A DNA stretch of 64,000 nucleotides. Source: Bacteroidales bacterium. GTDB taxonomy: Bacteria; Bacteroidota; Bacteroidia; Bacteroidales; G3-4614. Positions 1-8,324 of this stretch are shown here, piece after piece. Position numbers and translations under genes: made by a program. Positions within the stretch are counted from its first letter, which is position 1; each line of letters opens with the position of its first letter. The DNA lies in assembly GCA_017559955.1 (NCBI GenBank), contig JAFYPQ010000042.1, forward strand, positions 61,031 through 125,030. The letters are read 5' to 3'. Below the pieces are notes generated by a model, which saw only the letters and a list, made by a program, of their open reading frames with translations, was not told where the DNA came from and did not search any database.

Positions 1-1
1 A

Positions 2-943
2 ATGAAAGCGAAACTTATATTAACCTTGTTAGTAACAATATTGTTTTGCGGTTTCACATCTGCACAAGATGTAAATAAGATTGCGTTAAGTGCTTATATC
101 CCTGATAATTGTGGAGTACCACCGGCATCTCGAAAGGTATTGGATACGAAGTTAAAAAGTCTTGTAACTTCGTGTGGTTTTGGGGCAGAATCGAATAAAC
201 GATTTATATTGACATCTCAAATCAATATATTAACAGAGGACATTCTTCCCACAACTCCTGTTATGTTTTCTTATACTCTTTCGGTTAATATGTATATAGG
301 AGATGGAGTATCAGGCACACTATTTTCAACCACTTCAATGGAGGTAAAAGGTACCGGAAAAACCAAGGATAAGGCATATTTGCAAGCTCTAAAAGCAATA
401 AATCCAAAAAATGCCGAGTTCAAAGCTTTTATAGAAGAGGGTAAACAAAAAATAATCGATTATTATAAAGTAACCGCTCCTTCTATAATTAGTAAGGCTC
501 AAAGTTTGGCTACATCTCAAAAATACAAAGAGGCAATATATGTGTTATCAGAGATACCTCAAGAGTGTACAGAGTTTTATGAGCAGGCTAATAAATTGAC
601 ATCAGAGTTTTATATAAAACATATATCTGAAGAAGGTAAAATATTATTGGCAGAGGCAAGAGGAGTATGGAACTCTTCACAAGACAGAGCTGCTGCCGAT
701 AAAGCCGGAGAAATATTAGCCAAAATAAATCCTGCAGCACCACAATATGACGAAGCCGCAAAGCTAGGTGAGGAGATTGCTAAAAGAATAGAAGCATTAG
801 ATGCTCGTGAATGGCAGTTTAAACTTCAAAAACAGAAAGATGAAACAGAAATTGCTAAGTTACAGATAAATGCTGCAAAGGATATAGCAATAGAGCAAGC
901 AAGAAACCAACCAGACATAGTATATGATATATATTGGTGGTAA
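2..943 (+). CDS. Secreted protein of unknown function
   Basis: I do not recognise the family. The 313-residue product starts with a clear signal peptide (about residues 1-21, hydrophobic core followed by SAQ), so it is exported. Residues 25-130 look like a small mixed alpha/beta domain; residues 140-290 are helical and rich in Ala, Glu and Lys, with a TPR-like stretch (about 165-205) and a charged, possibly coiled-coil, region (about 255-295). It ends in the aromatic tail YDIYWW. The ATG lies two bases inside the window and is followed at once by the signal peptide, so the gene is probably complete. Promoter and upstream neighbours are outside the window. A hairpin terminator follows at 971-992. 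Confidence 0.6.
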   Translation: MKAKLILTLLVTILFCGFTSAQDVNKIALSAYIPDNCGVPPASRKVLDTKLKSLVTSCGFGAESNKRFILTSQINILTEDILPTTPVMFSYTLSVNMYIGDGVSGTLFSTTSMEVKGTGKTKDKAYLQALKAINPKNAEFKAFIEEGKQKIIDYYKVTAPSIISKAQSLATSQKYKEAIYVLSEIPQECTEFYEQANKLTSEFYIKHISEEGKILLAEARGVWNSSQDRAAADKAGEILAKINPAAPQYDEAAKLGEEIAKRIEALDAREWQFKLQKQKDETEIAKLQINAAKDIAIEQARNQPDIVYDIYWW

Positions 944-970
944 ATAAATTCATAGTTAAATTATTTTTAT

Positions 971-999
971 AGTGGGGTTAATCAACCCCACTCTTTTAA
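971..999 (+). terminator. Terminator after the first gene
   Basis: A perfect 9-bp inverted repeat (AGTGGGGTT, loop AATC, AACCCCACT) is followed by CTTTT, 27 bases after the stop codon. Confidence 0.75.
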
Positions 1000-1411
1000 A
1001 GAGACACATTTATATAAAATATTGACTTATTGTAAACTGTTGTACCTATTAATTTAGCAAGATTTCCTAGTGCTTATCAGCAGAAATGGGTGCTTCAGTA
1101 CTTATAAAAATTATTATTTCCACATAGTGGGAAGATAAGTTTCGTAAACAAAAAAATTCTTTCTAGTGGGTAGGGGCTGTTTTAGAATGTATAATTCTAT
1201 GACAGCCCCTATTTTTCTAATATATCAATTAATTCAACTATGTTGGTATATGGTTAAAATCTCATTTCGAATTTATTTGAAAATAGTCCTTAAATAAATT
1301 TTAAACAACTTCTTACTTGTAACTGAATTTATTTTGTTTATTTTGCATAATGATTGCTAAAATGCGGTAATATGATTTTGTCATATCCCATATTACCTAT
1401 TAACAAAATAG
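1000..1411. other. Gene-free spacer with hairpins
   Basis: No convincing gene is present. The spacer holds an imperfect hairpin at 1118-1133 (TTCCAC / GTGGGAA), related-looking GTGGG and TTTCC words around 1066-1170, and a long hairpin at 1171-1211. These may be remnants of a repeat or a small RNA. I found no good TAnnTTTG box ahead of the serine acetyltransferase gene; TTATTTTG and TATTTTGC around 1330-1346 are one base off. Confidence 0.4.
1171..1216 (+). terminator. Long hairpin followed by T-run
   Basis: TAGGGGCTGT pairs with ACAGCCCCTA, and an inner stem TAGAAT/ATTCTA closes around GTAT; TTTTTC follows. It has the shape of an intrinsic terminator but lies 230 bases past the nearest upstream gene, so it may end an untranslated RNA or be a leftover of a lost gene. 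Confidence 0.5.
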
Positions 1412-2323
1412 ATGATGCGAAAAGAAAAACATGCACAATCAATAAGAGAGGCAGTGGAACAACTCTCAAATCAGGAGTCGGTGCGTATATTATGCAACCG
1501 ACAACAAGAGGGCGAACCAATGCCATCGGCAAAGGAGCTTTACGAAATAATAGACCTGTGCCGATCACTAATATTTCCGGGATATTTCGGACATTCTCGA
1601 ATTGACATAGATACATTACCTTATCATATAGGAGTTAATACTGAAAAACTGTTTAAACTATTGATAAGTCAGATACTTGCGGGAATGTGTAGCGGAAATC
1701 CGCAACAAGGTACGAGTGTAGAGGCTCGCCGTGAGACAGCAAAAGACATAGCGGCACAGTTCGTAGCATCGTTGCCTGAATTGCGACGAATTTTGGCTAC
1801 CGATGTTATAGCAGCTTTCAATGGCGACCCCGCAGCCGAGAGCTATTCTGAGGTAATATTTTGTTACCCTGCCATTAGAGCCATAAGCAACTATCGTATA
1901 GCACACCGTTTAATGGAGTTGGGAGTACCCCTTATTCCTCGAATAATATCAGAAATGGCACACTCCGAAACAGGAATAGATATTCATCCAGCGGCAACCA
2001 TTGGCGAATATTTTACTATCGACCACGGAACAGGAGTGGTTATCGGAGCCACTGCCATATTGGGTAACAATGTAAAACTTTACCAAGGAGTTACACTTGG
2101 GGCAAAGAGTTTTCCATTAGACGAAGACGGCAATCCGATTAAAGGTATTGCCCGACATCCGATTATAGGCGATAATGTAATAATATATTCAAACGCTACT
2201 ATCCTTGGCAGAATAACCATTGGTGAAGGAGCTGTCATCGGAGGTAACATCTGGATAACCGAGAGTGTGGCACCGGGCGAGGTGGTAACACAATCAAAAG
2301 CAAAACAGAAAAAAGGAGAATAA
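1412..2323 (+). CDS. cysE: Serine O-acetyltransferase
   Basis: Transfers acetyl from acetyl-CoA to L-serine to give O-acetylserine, the precursor for cysteine synthesis in the cytoplasm. The N-terminal helical SATase domain covers about residues 1-180. The left-handed beta-helix of hexapeptide repeats covers about 185-295. The catalytic pair is visible: Asp190 in DIHPAA and His205 in DHGTG, with the same 15-residue spacing as Asp143/His158 of the E. coli enzyme. At 303 residues it fits the EpsC/CysE group of Bacteroidetes. Two ATGs in a row start the frame; the first is used here. The next gene follows after four bases, so the two are co-transcribed. No cysteine synthase gene is nearby. Confidence 0.9.
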   Translation: MMRKEKHAQSIREAVEQLSNQESVRILCNRQQEGEPMPSAKELYEIIDLCRSLIFPGYFGHSRIDIDTLPYHIGVNTEKLFKLLISQILAGMCSGNPQQGTSVEARRETAKDIAAQFVASLPELRRILATDVIAAFNGDPAAESYSEVIFCYPAIRAISNYRIAHRLMELGVPLIPRIISEMAHSETGIDIHPAATIGEYFTIDHGTGVVIGATAILGNNVKLYQGVTLGAKSFPLDEDGNPIKGIARHPIIGDNVIIYSNATILGRITIGEGAVIGGNIWITESVAPGEVVTQSKAKQKKGE

Positions 2324-2327
2324 CAAG

Positions 2328-3827
2328 GTGGATAACAATAAATTTAAACTAATAGCAAAAACTTTTCAGGGAGTTGAAGAGGAGCTTGCAACAGAGATAT
2401 CGCAACTTGGTGGCGAAGAGATAACCATTGGTAAAAGAATGGTATCGTTTGTGGGAGACAAAGAGTTGATGTATAGAGCAAACTTTTTTTGTCGTACAGC
2501 TTTGCGTATATTAAAACCAATATACACATTTGAAGCAAACGACACCGATGAGTTATACTCAAAAATAAAAGAGTATGATTGGAGCAGTATAATGACTTCG
2601 AAGAGTACGTTCACCATTGATTCGGTAGTGAATTCTGATGAATTTCGCAACTCTCGTTTTGTAACCTATCGTGTAAAAGATGCAATTGTCGATTACTTTA
2701 CCGATAGAGGAAAAGATCGCCCTTCGGTTCGATTGACCAACCCCGACCTATATATAAACATACATATATCGCATAACGAGTGTACAATATCGTTAGACTC
2801 TTCGGGAGAGAGCCTTCATAAAAGGGGGTATCGTGTGGCACAAACTGAAGCTCCTATAAATGAAGTTCTTGCTGCGGCAATGCTTCTAAAAGCAGGTTGG
2901 GATGGGTCGAGCGACTTTGTTGACCCGATGTGTGGTTCGGGAACAATTCTTATTGAGGCAGCAATGATTGCCACAAATACCGCACCCGGTCTGTATCGTC
3001 AGGGATACGCCTTTGAAAAGTGGAACGACTTTGATGCCGACCTTTTGCAAGAGATATACAACGACGATTCGGCAGAACGTGAATTTACCAATAAGATATT
3101 CGGAGCCGATATAAATCCTCAAGTAATAGAGGTGGCCCGCCAAAATATAAAAGGGGCAGGAATGGAGCGATATATAACACTCGAAACACGTTCGATTCAA
3201 CGTTGGGAAGAGGCTCCACAAAACTGTTTGGTAGTAACAAACCCTCCATATGGCGAGCGTTTGAAACCTCGTGATTTGGAGGAAATATATGCTTCGCTTG
3301 GAGAAAAACTAAAACATGTCTTCACAGGCTGTTCGGCTTGGATAATAAGCTCGTCTCGTGAAGGGTTCGACAAGATAGGATTAAAACCTTCACAAAAAAT
3401 AAAGATGATGAATGGCTCGTTAGAGTGCGAGTTCAGAGAATACCAAATATTCGGAGGCACATACAGTCAGCATAAAAAAGATATAGCAGAGGGCAAAAAA
3501 GAGGACAAACGAGAAAAGAGAGTATCGAAGAGAGATAATTTCAAACGAGAGTTTGAGAAGAAAGGTAAAGAGAAGAAGAGTTACCGTTTTGACGATCGTA
3601 AAGCCCCAAAACAGGTAGAGAAGAAACAAAAAAACGGAGGAGACAAGTTCGTTTCAGAGAAGAGAGTAAAACCTGCACCAATACCTAAAGAGAATTTTGA
3701 GAAGGGTAAACGAGAATTGCACGGCGACGAATTTGTATCAAAATTTGTAACCTTCCGCCAACCAACGATGATTGAAGAGGGAGCAACAGAAAACAAACAA
3801 TTCCGTAAACGTAAAAATAAAGAGTAA
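2328..3827 (+). CDS. THUMP-domain class I SAM RNA methyltransferase (RlmL N-terminal type)
   Basis: Likely methylates the exocyclic amino group of a guanine in 23S rRNA (the RlmL/YcbY N-terminal activity, m2G2445). Residues 1-160 hold the ferredoxin-like and THUMP RNA-binding part. The SAM-binding motif DPMCGSGT is at 199-206 and the N2-methyltransferase motif NPPYGERL at 305-312. After about residue 390 comes a strongly basic, low-complexity tail of about 110 residues, probably an RNA-binding extension; it is not needed for the fold. The start is GTG, chosen because AAGGAG lies 8-13 bases upstream and no ATG fits. The stop overlaps the next start by one base (TAATG), so the peptidase gene downstream is translationally coupled. 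Confidence 0.85.
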   Translation: MDNNKFKLIAKTFQGVEEELATEISQLGGEEITIGKRMVSFVGDKELMYRANFFCRTALRILKPIYTFEANDTDELYSKIKEYDWSSIMTSKSTFTIDSVVNSDEFRNSRFVTYRVKDAIVDYFTDRGKDRPSVRLTNPDLYINIHISHNECTISLDSSGESLHKRGYRVAQTEAPINEVLAAAMLLKAGWDGSSDFVDPMCGSGTILIEAAMIATNTAPGLYRQGYAFEKWNDFDADLLQEIYNDDSAEREFTNKIFGADINPQVIEVARQNIKGAGMERYITLETRSIQRWEEAPQNCLVVTNPPYGERLKPRDLEEIYASLGEKLKHVFTGCSAWIISSSREGFDKIGLKPSQKIKMMNGSLECEFREYQIFGGTYSQHKKDIAEGKKEDKREKRVSKRDNFKREFEKKGKEKKSYRFDDRKAPKQVEKKQKNGGDKFVSEKRVKPAPIPKENFEKGKRELHGDEFVSKFVTFRQPTMIEEGATENKQFRKRKNKE

Positions 3828-5989
3828 TGTATAATATAAAAAAAGTGTTGTTAATATCGGCAACACTATTAATATCGCTATTAACAATGGCACAAAGCAG
3901 TAAAGAGTTAACATTGCAACACCTAATGCCCGGAGGACGAAACTATTCGTCAATTGTGCCTCAAAACTTAAAGCAATTGCAATTTGCAGGAGATAGTTAT
4001 ATCTATGTCTCGGGCAATAAAATAGTAGTTGGCACATTAGAGGATAAAGAGGAGCAAACTCTTATAACAAAGGGCGATATAGATAAAATTCTTACATCGC
4101 TAAAAGCCGATACACTTAAAACCATACCTCAAATTTTTGCATCAGAAGAGAATGGAAATATCGCAATACGATTTAAACATAAAACAAAAATCTATAAAAT
4201 AGATTGTGTTGCAAAAGAGCTATTGTCGGAATACTCGTTTGAGAAAGGAGATAAACACGCCGAGTACTCTTGTGAGGCAGATGCATATGTATCAACTACA
4301 CTCTCAGCTTTATATCTGCATACCTCAGATGGCAAACGAAAAAAAATGGTAAGTGAAGATGCAAAAGACGTATCGTTAGGCTCAAACTATGTTCATCGTA
4401 ACGAATTCGGAATAGAGAAAGGAATATTTTGGTCGCCCGATGGAAGTTCGGTAGCATTTTACCGTATGGATGAAAGCAAAGTAAAAGATTACCCGTTGGT
4501 AAATATTTCGGCTCGTCAGGCTCAACTTGCAAGCATAAAATACCCAATGGCAGGGATGAACAGCCATACCGTAAAGATAGGAGTGTATAACATAAAAAAG
4601 GGGAAAACAGTATATCTGAAAAGTGGAAAAACCGACGAACGCTATTTTACCAACATAAGTTGGTCTCCTAAAGCAGATAAGGTATATATATTGGAGGTAA
4701 ACCGAGGGCAAGACACCTGCAATTTGGTATGTTACAATGCAAAAAGCGGAGCAAAAGAGCGAGTTCTGTTTACCGAAACAAACGATAAATATACCGAACC
4801 CGAAAACCCATTGATATTCATTTCCGATAATGAGTTTATATACCTATCACGAAAAGATGGTTATCGTCATGCATATCTATATAATACAGAAGGCGAACAA
4901 TTAAAACAACTCACATCGGGAGAGTGGGAGATAATAGAGGCAACGCTCTCAGCCGATAAAAACAGTTTGTATGTTGTATCAACCGAAATCTCACCATTAC
5001 AACGTACCCTATATAAGATAGATATAAAATCGGGTAATCGTGAGAGAATAACAAAAGAGGATGGAGTGCACAATGTACAAATATCATCATCAACCAACTA
5101 TTATATCTCTAATTATAGCAACCATAATACTCCTCGAGTAATAAAAATAGGAAGCTTGATGTCTGAACGAGCAGATAAAGAGTTGCTTAGAGCAAAAAAT
5201 CCATTCGATAAATTTGATATGCCTGTTGTGATAGAGAGTGGAACAATAATGGCGGATGATGGACAAACACCTCTGTATTACAGAATGACACGTCCTGCAG
5301 AGGTCGATTCTACTAAGAAACTTCCTGCAATAGTATATGTATATGGAGGTCCTCACGCACAACAAGTAACCGATGCCTTTATGTGGAACTATCGAGGTTG
5401 GGATATATATATGGCACAAAAAGGGTATGTAGTCTTTACTCTCGACAATAGAGGTTCGGCAAACAGAGGATTACCATTCGAAAGTGTAACACATCGTAGG
5501 CTTGGAGTAGCCGAACTTGCCGATCAGCTAAAAGGAGTTGAGTTTTTGAAGTCGTTGCCATATATCGATGGCAACCGATTGGGAGTACACGGTTGGAGCT
5601 TTGGAGGATTTATGACACTCAATATGATGTTAAATCGTTCTGATATATTCAAAGTAGGAGTAGCAGGAGGAGCCGTTACCGATTGGAAGTACTACGAGAT
5701 AATGTATGGCGAACGCTATATGGGAACACCTCAAAACAATCCCGAAGGGTATAAAAACTCTGATATGAACGCATTATCGGGCAACCTAAAAGGACGTTTG
5801 ATGTTAATTCATTGCGATACCGACCCCGTAGTGGTATGGCAACATACCTTACGTTTCTTGGAGAGCAGTATCGATAACGGAACATATCCCGATTACTTCG
5901 TATATCCGGGACACGGACATAATGTTATAGGTCCCGAACGAGTACATCTTTACGAAAAGATAACACGCTATTTTGACGATTTTCTTTAA
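3827..5989 (+). CDS. Dipeptidyl peptidase IV (family S9B)
   Basis: Exported serine peptidase that releases X-Pro dipeptides (or X-Y-Pro tripeptides in the PTP relatives) from peptide N-termini, probably in the periplasm or on the outer membrane. Signal peptide about residues 1-22 (ending TMAQ). The beta-propeller DPPIV_N domain covers about 90-430 and the alpha/beta hydrolase S9 domain about 470-720. Catalytic Ser591 sits in GWSFGG, the Asp around 666 in DTDPVV, and the His at 696-698 in GHGHN. The 720 residues are usual for Bacteroidales DPP4. Peptide-feeding anaerobes of this group use such enzymes for protein breakdown. It is joined by a one-base overlap to the methyltransferase gene, which has no obvious functional link. 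Confidence 0.9.
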   Translation: MYNIKKVLLISATLLISLLTMAQSSKELTLQHLMPGGRNYSSIVPQNLKQLQFAGDSYIYVSGNKIVVGTLEDKEEQTLITKGDIDKILTSLKADTLKTIPQIFASEENGNIAIRFKHKTKIYKIDCVAKELLSEYSFEKGDKHAEYSCEADAYVSTTLSALYLHTSDGKRKKMVSEDAKDVSLGSNYVHRNEFGIEKGIFWSPDGSSVAFYRMDESKVKDYPLVNISARQAQLASIKYPMAGMNSHTVKIGVYNIKKGKTVYLKSGKTDERYFTNISWSPKADKVYILEVNRGQDTCNLVCYNAKSGAKERVLFTETNDKYTEPENPLIFISDNEFIYLSRKDGYRHAYLYNTEGEQLKQLTSGEWEIIEATLSADKNSLYVVSTEISPLQRTLYKIDIKSGNRERITKEDGVHNVQISSSTNYYISNYSNHNTPRVIKIGSLMSERADKELLRAKNPFDKFDMPVVIESGTIMADDGQTPLYYRMTRPAEVDSTKKLPAIVYVYGGPHAQQVTDAFMWNYRGWDIYMAQKGYVVFTLDNRGSANRGLPFESVTHRRLGVAELADQLKGVEFLKSLPYIDGNRLGVHGWSFGGFMTLNMMLNRSDIFKVGVAGGAVTDWKYYEIMYGERYMGTPQNNPEGYKNSDMNALSGNLKGRLMLIHCDTDPVVVWQHTLRFLESSIDNGTYPDYFVYPGHGHNVIGPERVHLYEKITRYFDDFL

Positions 5990-5994
5990 TAAGA

Positions 5995-6080
5995 GTTGTT
6001 AGTTGTCGGCTAAAGCCGCCCCTTTGGGGTAGTTGTCAGTTGTTAGCTGCTAACAACTAAAAACTAACAACTAAAAACTA
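5995..6080. repeat. TTAGTTGTTAG-type repeat block with mini-hairpins
   Basis: Between two convergent genes. It contains GTTGTTAGTTGTC words, two small GC-rich hairpins (CGGC TAAA GCCG at 6007-6018 and CCCC TTT GGGG at 6019-6029), a perfect 10-bp inverted repeat (AGTTGTTAGC/GCTAACAACT, 6038-6058), and CTAACAACTAAAAA repeats to 6080. The same vocabulary recurs near 20.56, 22.13 and 23.15 kb. It may also act as a two-way terminator. Confidence 0.75.
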
Positions 6081-6083
6081 CAA

Positions 6084-6929
6084 TTACCCTCCCATTTCGT
6101 TAATAAGTTGCTTGCGAAAGGCACTGGGCGAAATACCTTCGGAACGTTTAAAGTAGCGTCCCATATAAGATTGGTCGGGGAATGCCATTTGGTGTGCAAT
6201 ATCCTGCATCGAAAGTTGAGGATTATGCAGACGTACCTTAATTTCTAAAACAGCAAAGTTGTCTATTATTTTTTTTGCCGACGCACCAACCACGTTGTGG
6301 CATATATCGGTAAGGTATTTGTTTGATATGCAAAGCTTGTCGGCATAAAAGGTAACTTCACGTTCGGTCGAACAGTTTTTGTGAATTAAATCGACAAACC
6401 CATCAAAGATTTTATTTCTCGCACTCTCTTTAATGTTTTCATCGGGACAATAAAATCTTTGATATCTGTCGTATGTAAACAAAATAAATGCATTAAGTGC
6501 ACTACGAACAATTTGTTGTCGGTAAAGATTTTCGACGTCGGCATACAGCCTCTCAATGAACAGACTGAATGAACTTGCAACTTTTCTTCCTTCTCCTCCT
6601 AATTTTACGCAAGGGTTTGTGCGTATCATCCTAAAAAAAGTTGGGCTGATGTGTGTGCTTATCTCTCTGAAAAGCGACTCTTTAATCTCTAAAACAAAGA
6701 GTGATATATCTTTCGAAATCGTTTTTATTTTAGTGATTGAATTTGGCAGGAGTATAAGCTGGCAATCTTTCTCTACTTTTATGGGATTAAGATTTACGAG
6801 CATCTCAATCTCTCCTCTTGAACAAAAACATATCAGACCATTATTATTCTCGTTGAAAAGTTTCTCTTCAAAATGAGAGTTTATCTCAACAACTCTGAAG
6901 AGTTCGTTATTATTCATACACAATTTCAT
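6084..6929 (-). CDS. AraC-family transcriptional regulator
   Basis: Probable regulator of the divergent efflux operon. The N-terminal half (about residues 1-150) looks like a cupin-type sensing domain. The last 100 residues form the double helix-turn-helix: EVTFYADKLCISNKYLTDIC for the first helix pair, then SMQDIAHQMAFPDQSYMGRYF and the closing GISPSAFRKQ typical of AraC proteins. The open frame extends to 6983, but the ATG at 6929 (MKLCMNNNE) or 6917 is more likely, because the extra N-terminal residues do not look like a cupin start. It lies 240 bases from the adaptor gene in divergent orientation, a common arrangement for a local regulator. The ligand is unknown. Confidence 0.85.
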   Translation of the reverse strand: MKLCMNNNELFRVVEINSHFEEKLFNENNNGLICFCSRGEIEMLVNLNPIKVEKDCQLILLPNSITKIKTISKDISLFVLEIKESLFREISTHISPTFFRMIRTNPCVKLGGEGRKVASSFSLFIERLYADVENLYRQQIVRSALNAFILFTYDRYQRFYCPDENIKESARNKIFDGFVDLIHKNCSTEREVTFYADKLCISNKYLTDICHNVVGASAKKIIDNFAVLEIKVRLHNPQLSMQDIAHQMAFPDQSYMGRYFKRSEGISPSAFRKQLINEMGG

Positions 6930-7011
6930 ATTCCGAAAAGCCTTTAATCTGTTCAATGAGTAAAGATATGTAAAATTTAGCAATTTTTATTAGTTTCTAT
7001 TCCGAAAATGA

Positions 7012-7023
7012 ACAATATATTGT
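7012..7023. promoter_or_regulatory. Palindrome between regulator and efflux operon
   Basis: Perfect 12-bp palindrome ACAATATATTGT about 35 bases upstream of the -7 box of the efflux operon. It is a candidate operator; an AT-rich palindrome of this length can also arise by chance. Confidence 0.35.
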
Positions 7024-7057
7024 AAAATTTGAAAGTTAATAGTCTAAATTAAAGCAC

Positions 7058-7065
7058 TATCTTTG
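7058..7065 (+). promoter_or_regulatory. Bacteroidetes -7 box for the efflux operon
   Basis: TATCTTTG followed by C fits TAnnTTTG. It lies about 105 bases upstream of the adaptor gene start. No clean -33 TTTG lies at the usual distance, as expected if an activator is needed. Confidence 0.6.
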
Positions 7066-7171
7066 CACGAAATAAATTAGGCAAAAAATTTTCGGTTCAA
7101 CTTTTAAGAACAGATATATCTTTTGTCTTATTTAAAAATACGATTATTTAAAACCAGTAATTATAATTATT

Positions 7172-8302
7172 ATGAGAAAAATGTTTAATCTAAAGCAGCT
7201 ATCTTTTATTCTATGCTGCACATTGTTAGCAAGTTGTGGAGAGGCTCCTGTAATGCCTGAGACAACTTATGCTTGTTTGGCAGTTGAGAATAGCGACAAA
7301 ACAGTAACAAACGAGTATAGTGCCACAATAAAAGGAAGGCAAGATATTGCTATTATGCCACAAGTCGGAGGAACTCTGACAAAATTATGCGTAAAAGAGG
7401 GAGAGAAGGTAAAAAAAGGACAAGTAATGTTCATAATCGACCAAGTTCCCTATAAAGCTGCATACGAAACTGCAAAAGCTAATGTAGAGGCTGCAACAGC
7501 TGCATACGAAACTGCAAACTTAAACTATGAGAGCCGTCAAGAGTTATACAAAGAGAATGTTGTTTCGGAGTTTGATTTAAAAACAGCAAAAAACTCAATG
7601 CTTGCTGCAAAGGCTCAACTTTCACAAGCAAAAGCACAATTGGTTAATGCCGAAAATAGTTTGTCTTATACAGAGGTTAAAAGTCCGGCAGACGGAGTTG
7701 TAGGAACACTTCCTTTCCGTGTGGGAGCTTTGGTAGGTCCATCGATGATGCAACCTCTTACAACAGTATCTGACAATACCGAGATGTATGTATATTTCTC
7801 AATGACTGAAAATCAATTATTGGCAATGGTAAGAGAGTATGGTTCAAAAGAGAATGCTCTAAAAAATATGCCTGAGGTAGATTTGCGATTAAATGATAAA
7901 TCGGTTTATAACCAAAAAGGAAAAATTGAGACAATCAGTGGAGTTATCGACCCTGCAACAGGAACTGTAAGTTTACGAGCAATCTTCCCTAACAAAGACG
8001 GACTTCTTCACTCGGGAGGTGCGGGAAGTGTGATGCTCCCCATAACTTATAAAGATGTAGTTGTTATTCCAAGAAATACAACATTTGAGTTGCAACATAT
8101 GACATTTGTTTATAAAGTGGTTAACGGAGTAACAGTGGCAAACCCAATACAAGCTATGCGTGTAGATGGAGGTAAAGAGTGTATCGTGGAGATGGGTCTA
8201 TATCCCGGCGATACAATCGTAGCAGAAGGTGTAGCACTTCTTCGTGAGGGGACACCAATTAAACCTAAACAAGCACCTGCCGCAGAACAACCTGCAAAAT
8301 AA
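7172..8302 (+). CDS. RND efflux periplasmic adaptor lipoprotein (AcrA/MexA type)
   Basis: Membrane-fusion subunit linking the inner-membrane pump to the outer-membrane channel. Signal peptide with lipobox LLASC (Cys about residue 22), so the mature protein is lipid-anchored. The biotinyl-lipoyl hairpin halves are visible (VGGTLTKLCVKEGEKVKKGQ near 65-85; SPADGVVGTLPFRVGALVG near 170-190), with an Ala-rich alpha-hairpin coiled coil between them (about 95-160), followed by beta-barrel and membrane-proximal domains. The 376 residues are standard. It is first in a three-gene operon (adaptor, pump, channel) with its own -7 box and a divergent AraC regulator. Substrates cannot be predicted. Confidence 0.92.
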   Translation: MRKMFNLKQLSFILCCTLLASCGEAPVMPETTYACLAVENSDKTVTNEYSATIKGRQDIAIMPQVGGTLTKLCVKEGEKVKKGQVMFIIDQVPYKAAYETAKANVEAATAAYETANLNYESRQELYKENVVSEFDLKTAKNSMLAAKAQLSQAKAQLVNAENSLSYTEVKSPADGVVGTLPFRVGALVGPSMMQPLTTVSDNTEMYVYFSMTENQLLAMVREYGSKENALKNMPEVDLRLNDKSVYNQKGKIETISGVIDPATGTVSLRAIFPNKDGLLHSGGAGSVMLPITYKDVVVIPRNTTFELQHMTFVYKVVNGVTVANPIQAMRVDGGKECIVEMGLYPGDTIVAEGVALLREGTPIKPKQAPAAEQPAK

Positions 8303-8324
8303 TTAATTTAGGAGGGAAAAGATA

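Noticed and set aside
1354..1605. Frame of 83 codons overlapping the start of cysE
   Set aside because: It shares its sequence with the well-supported cysE frame and has no homology or start context.
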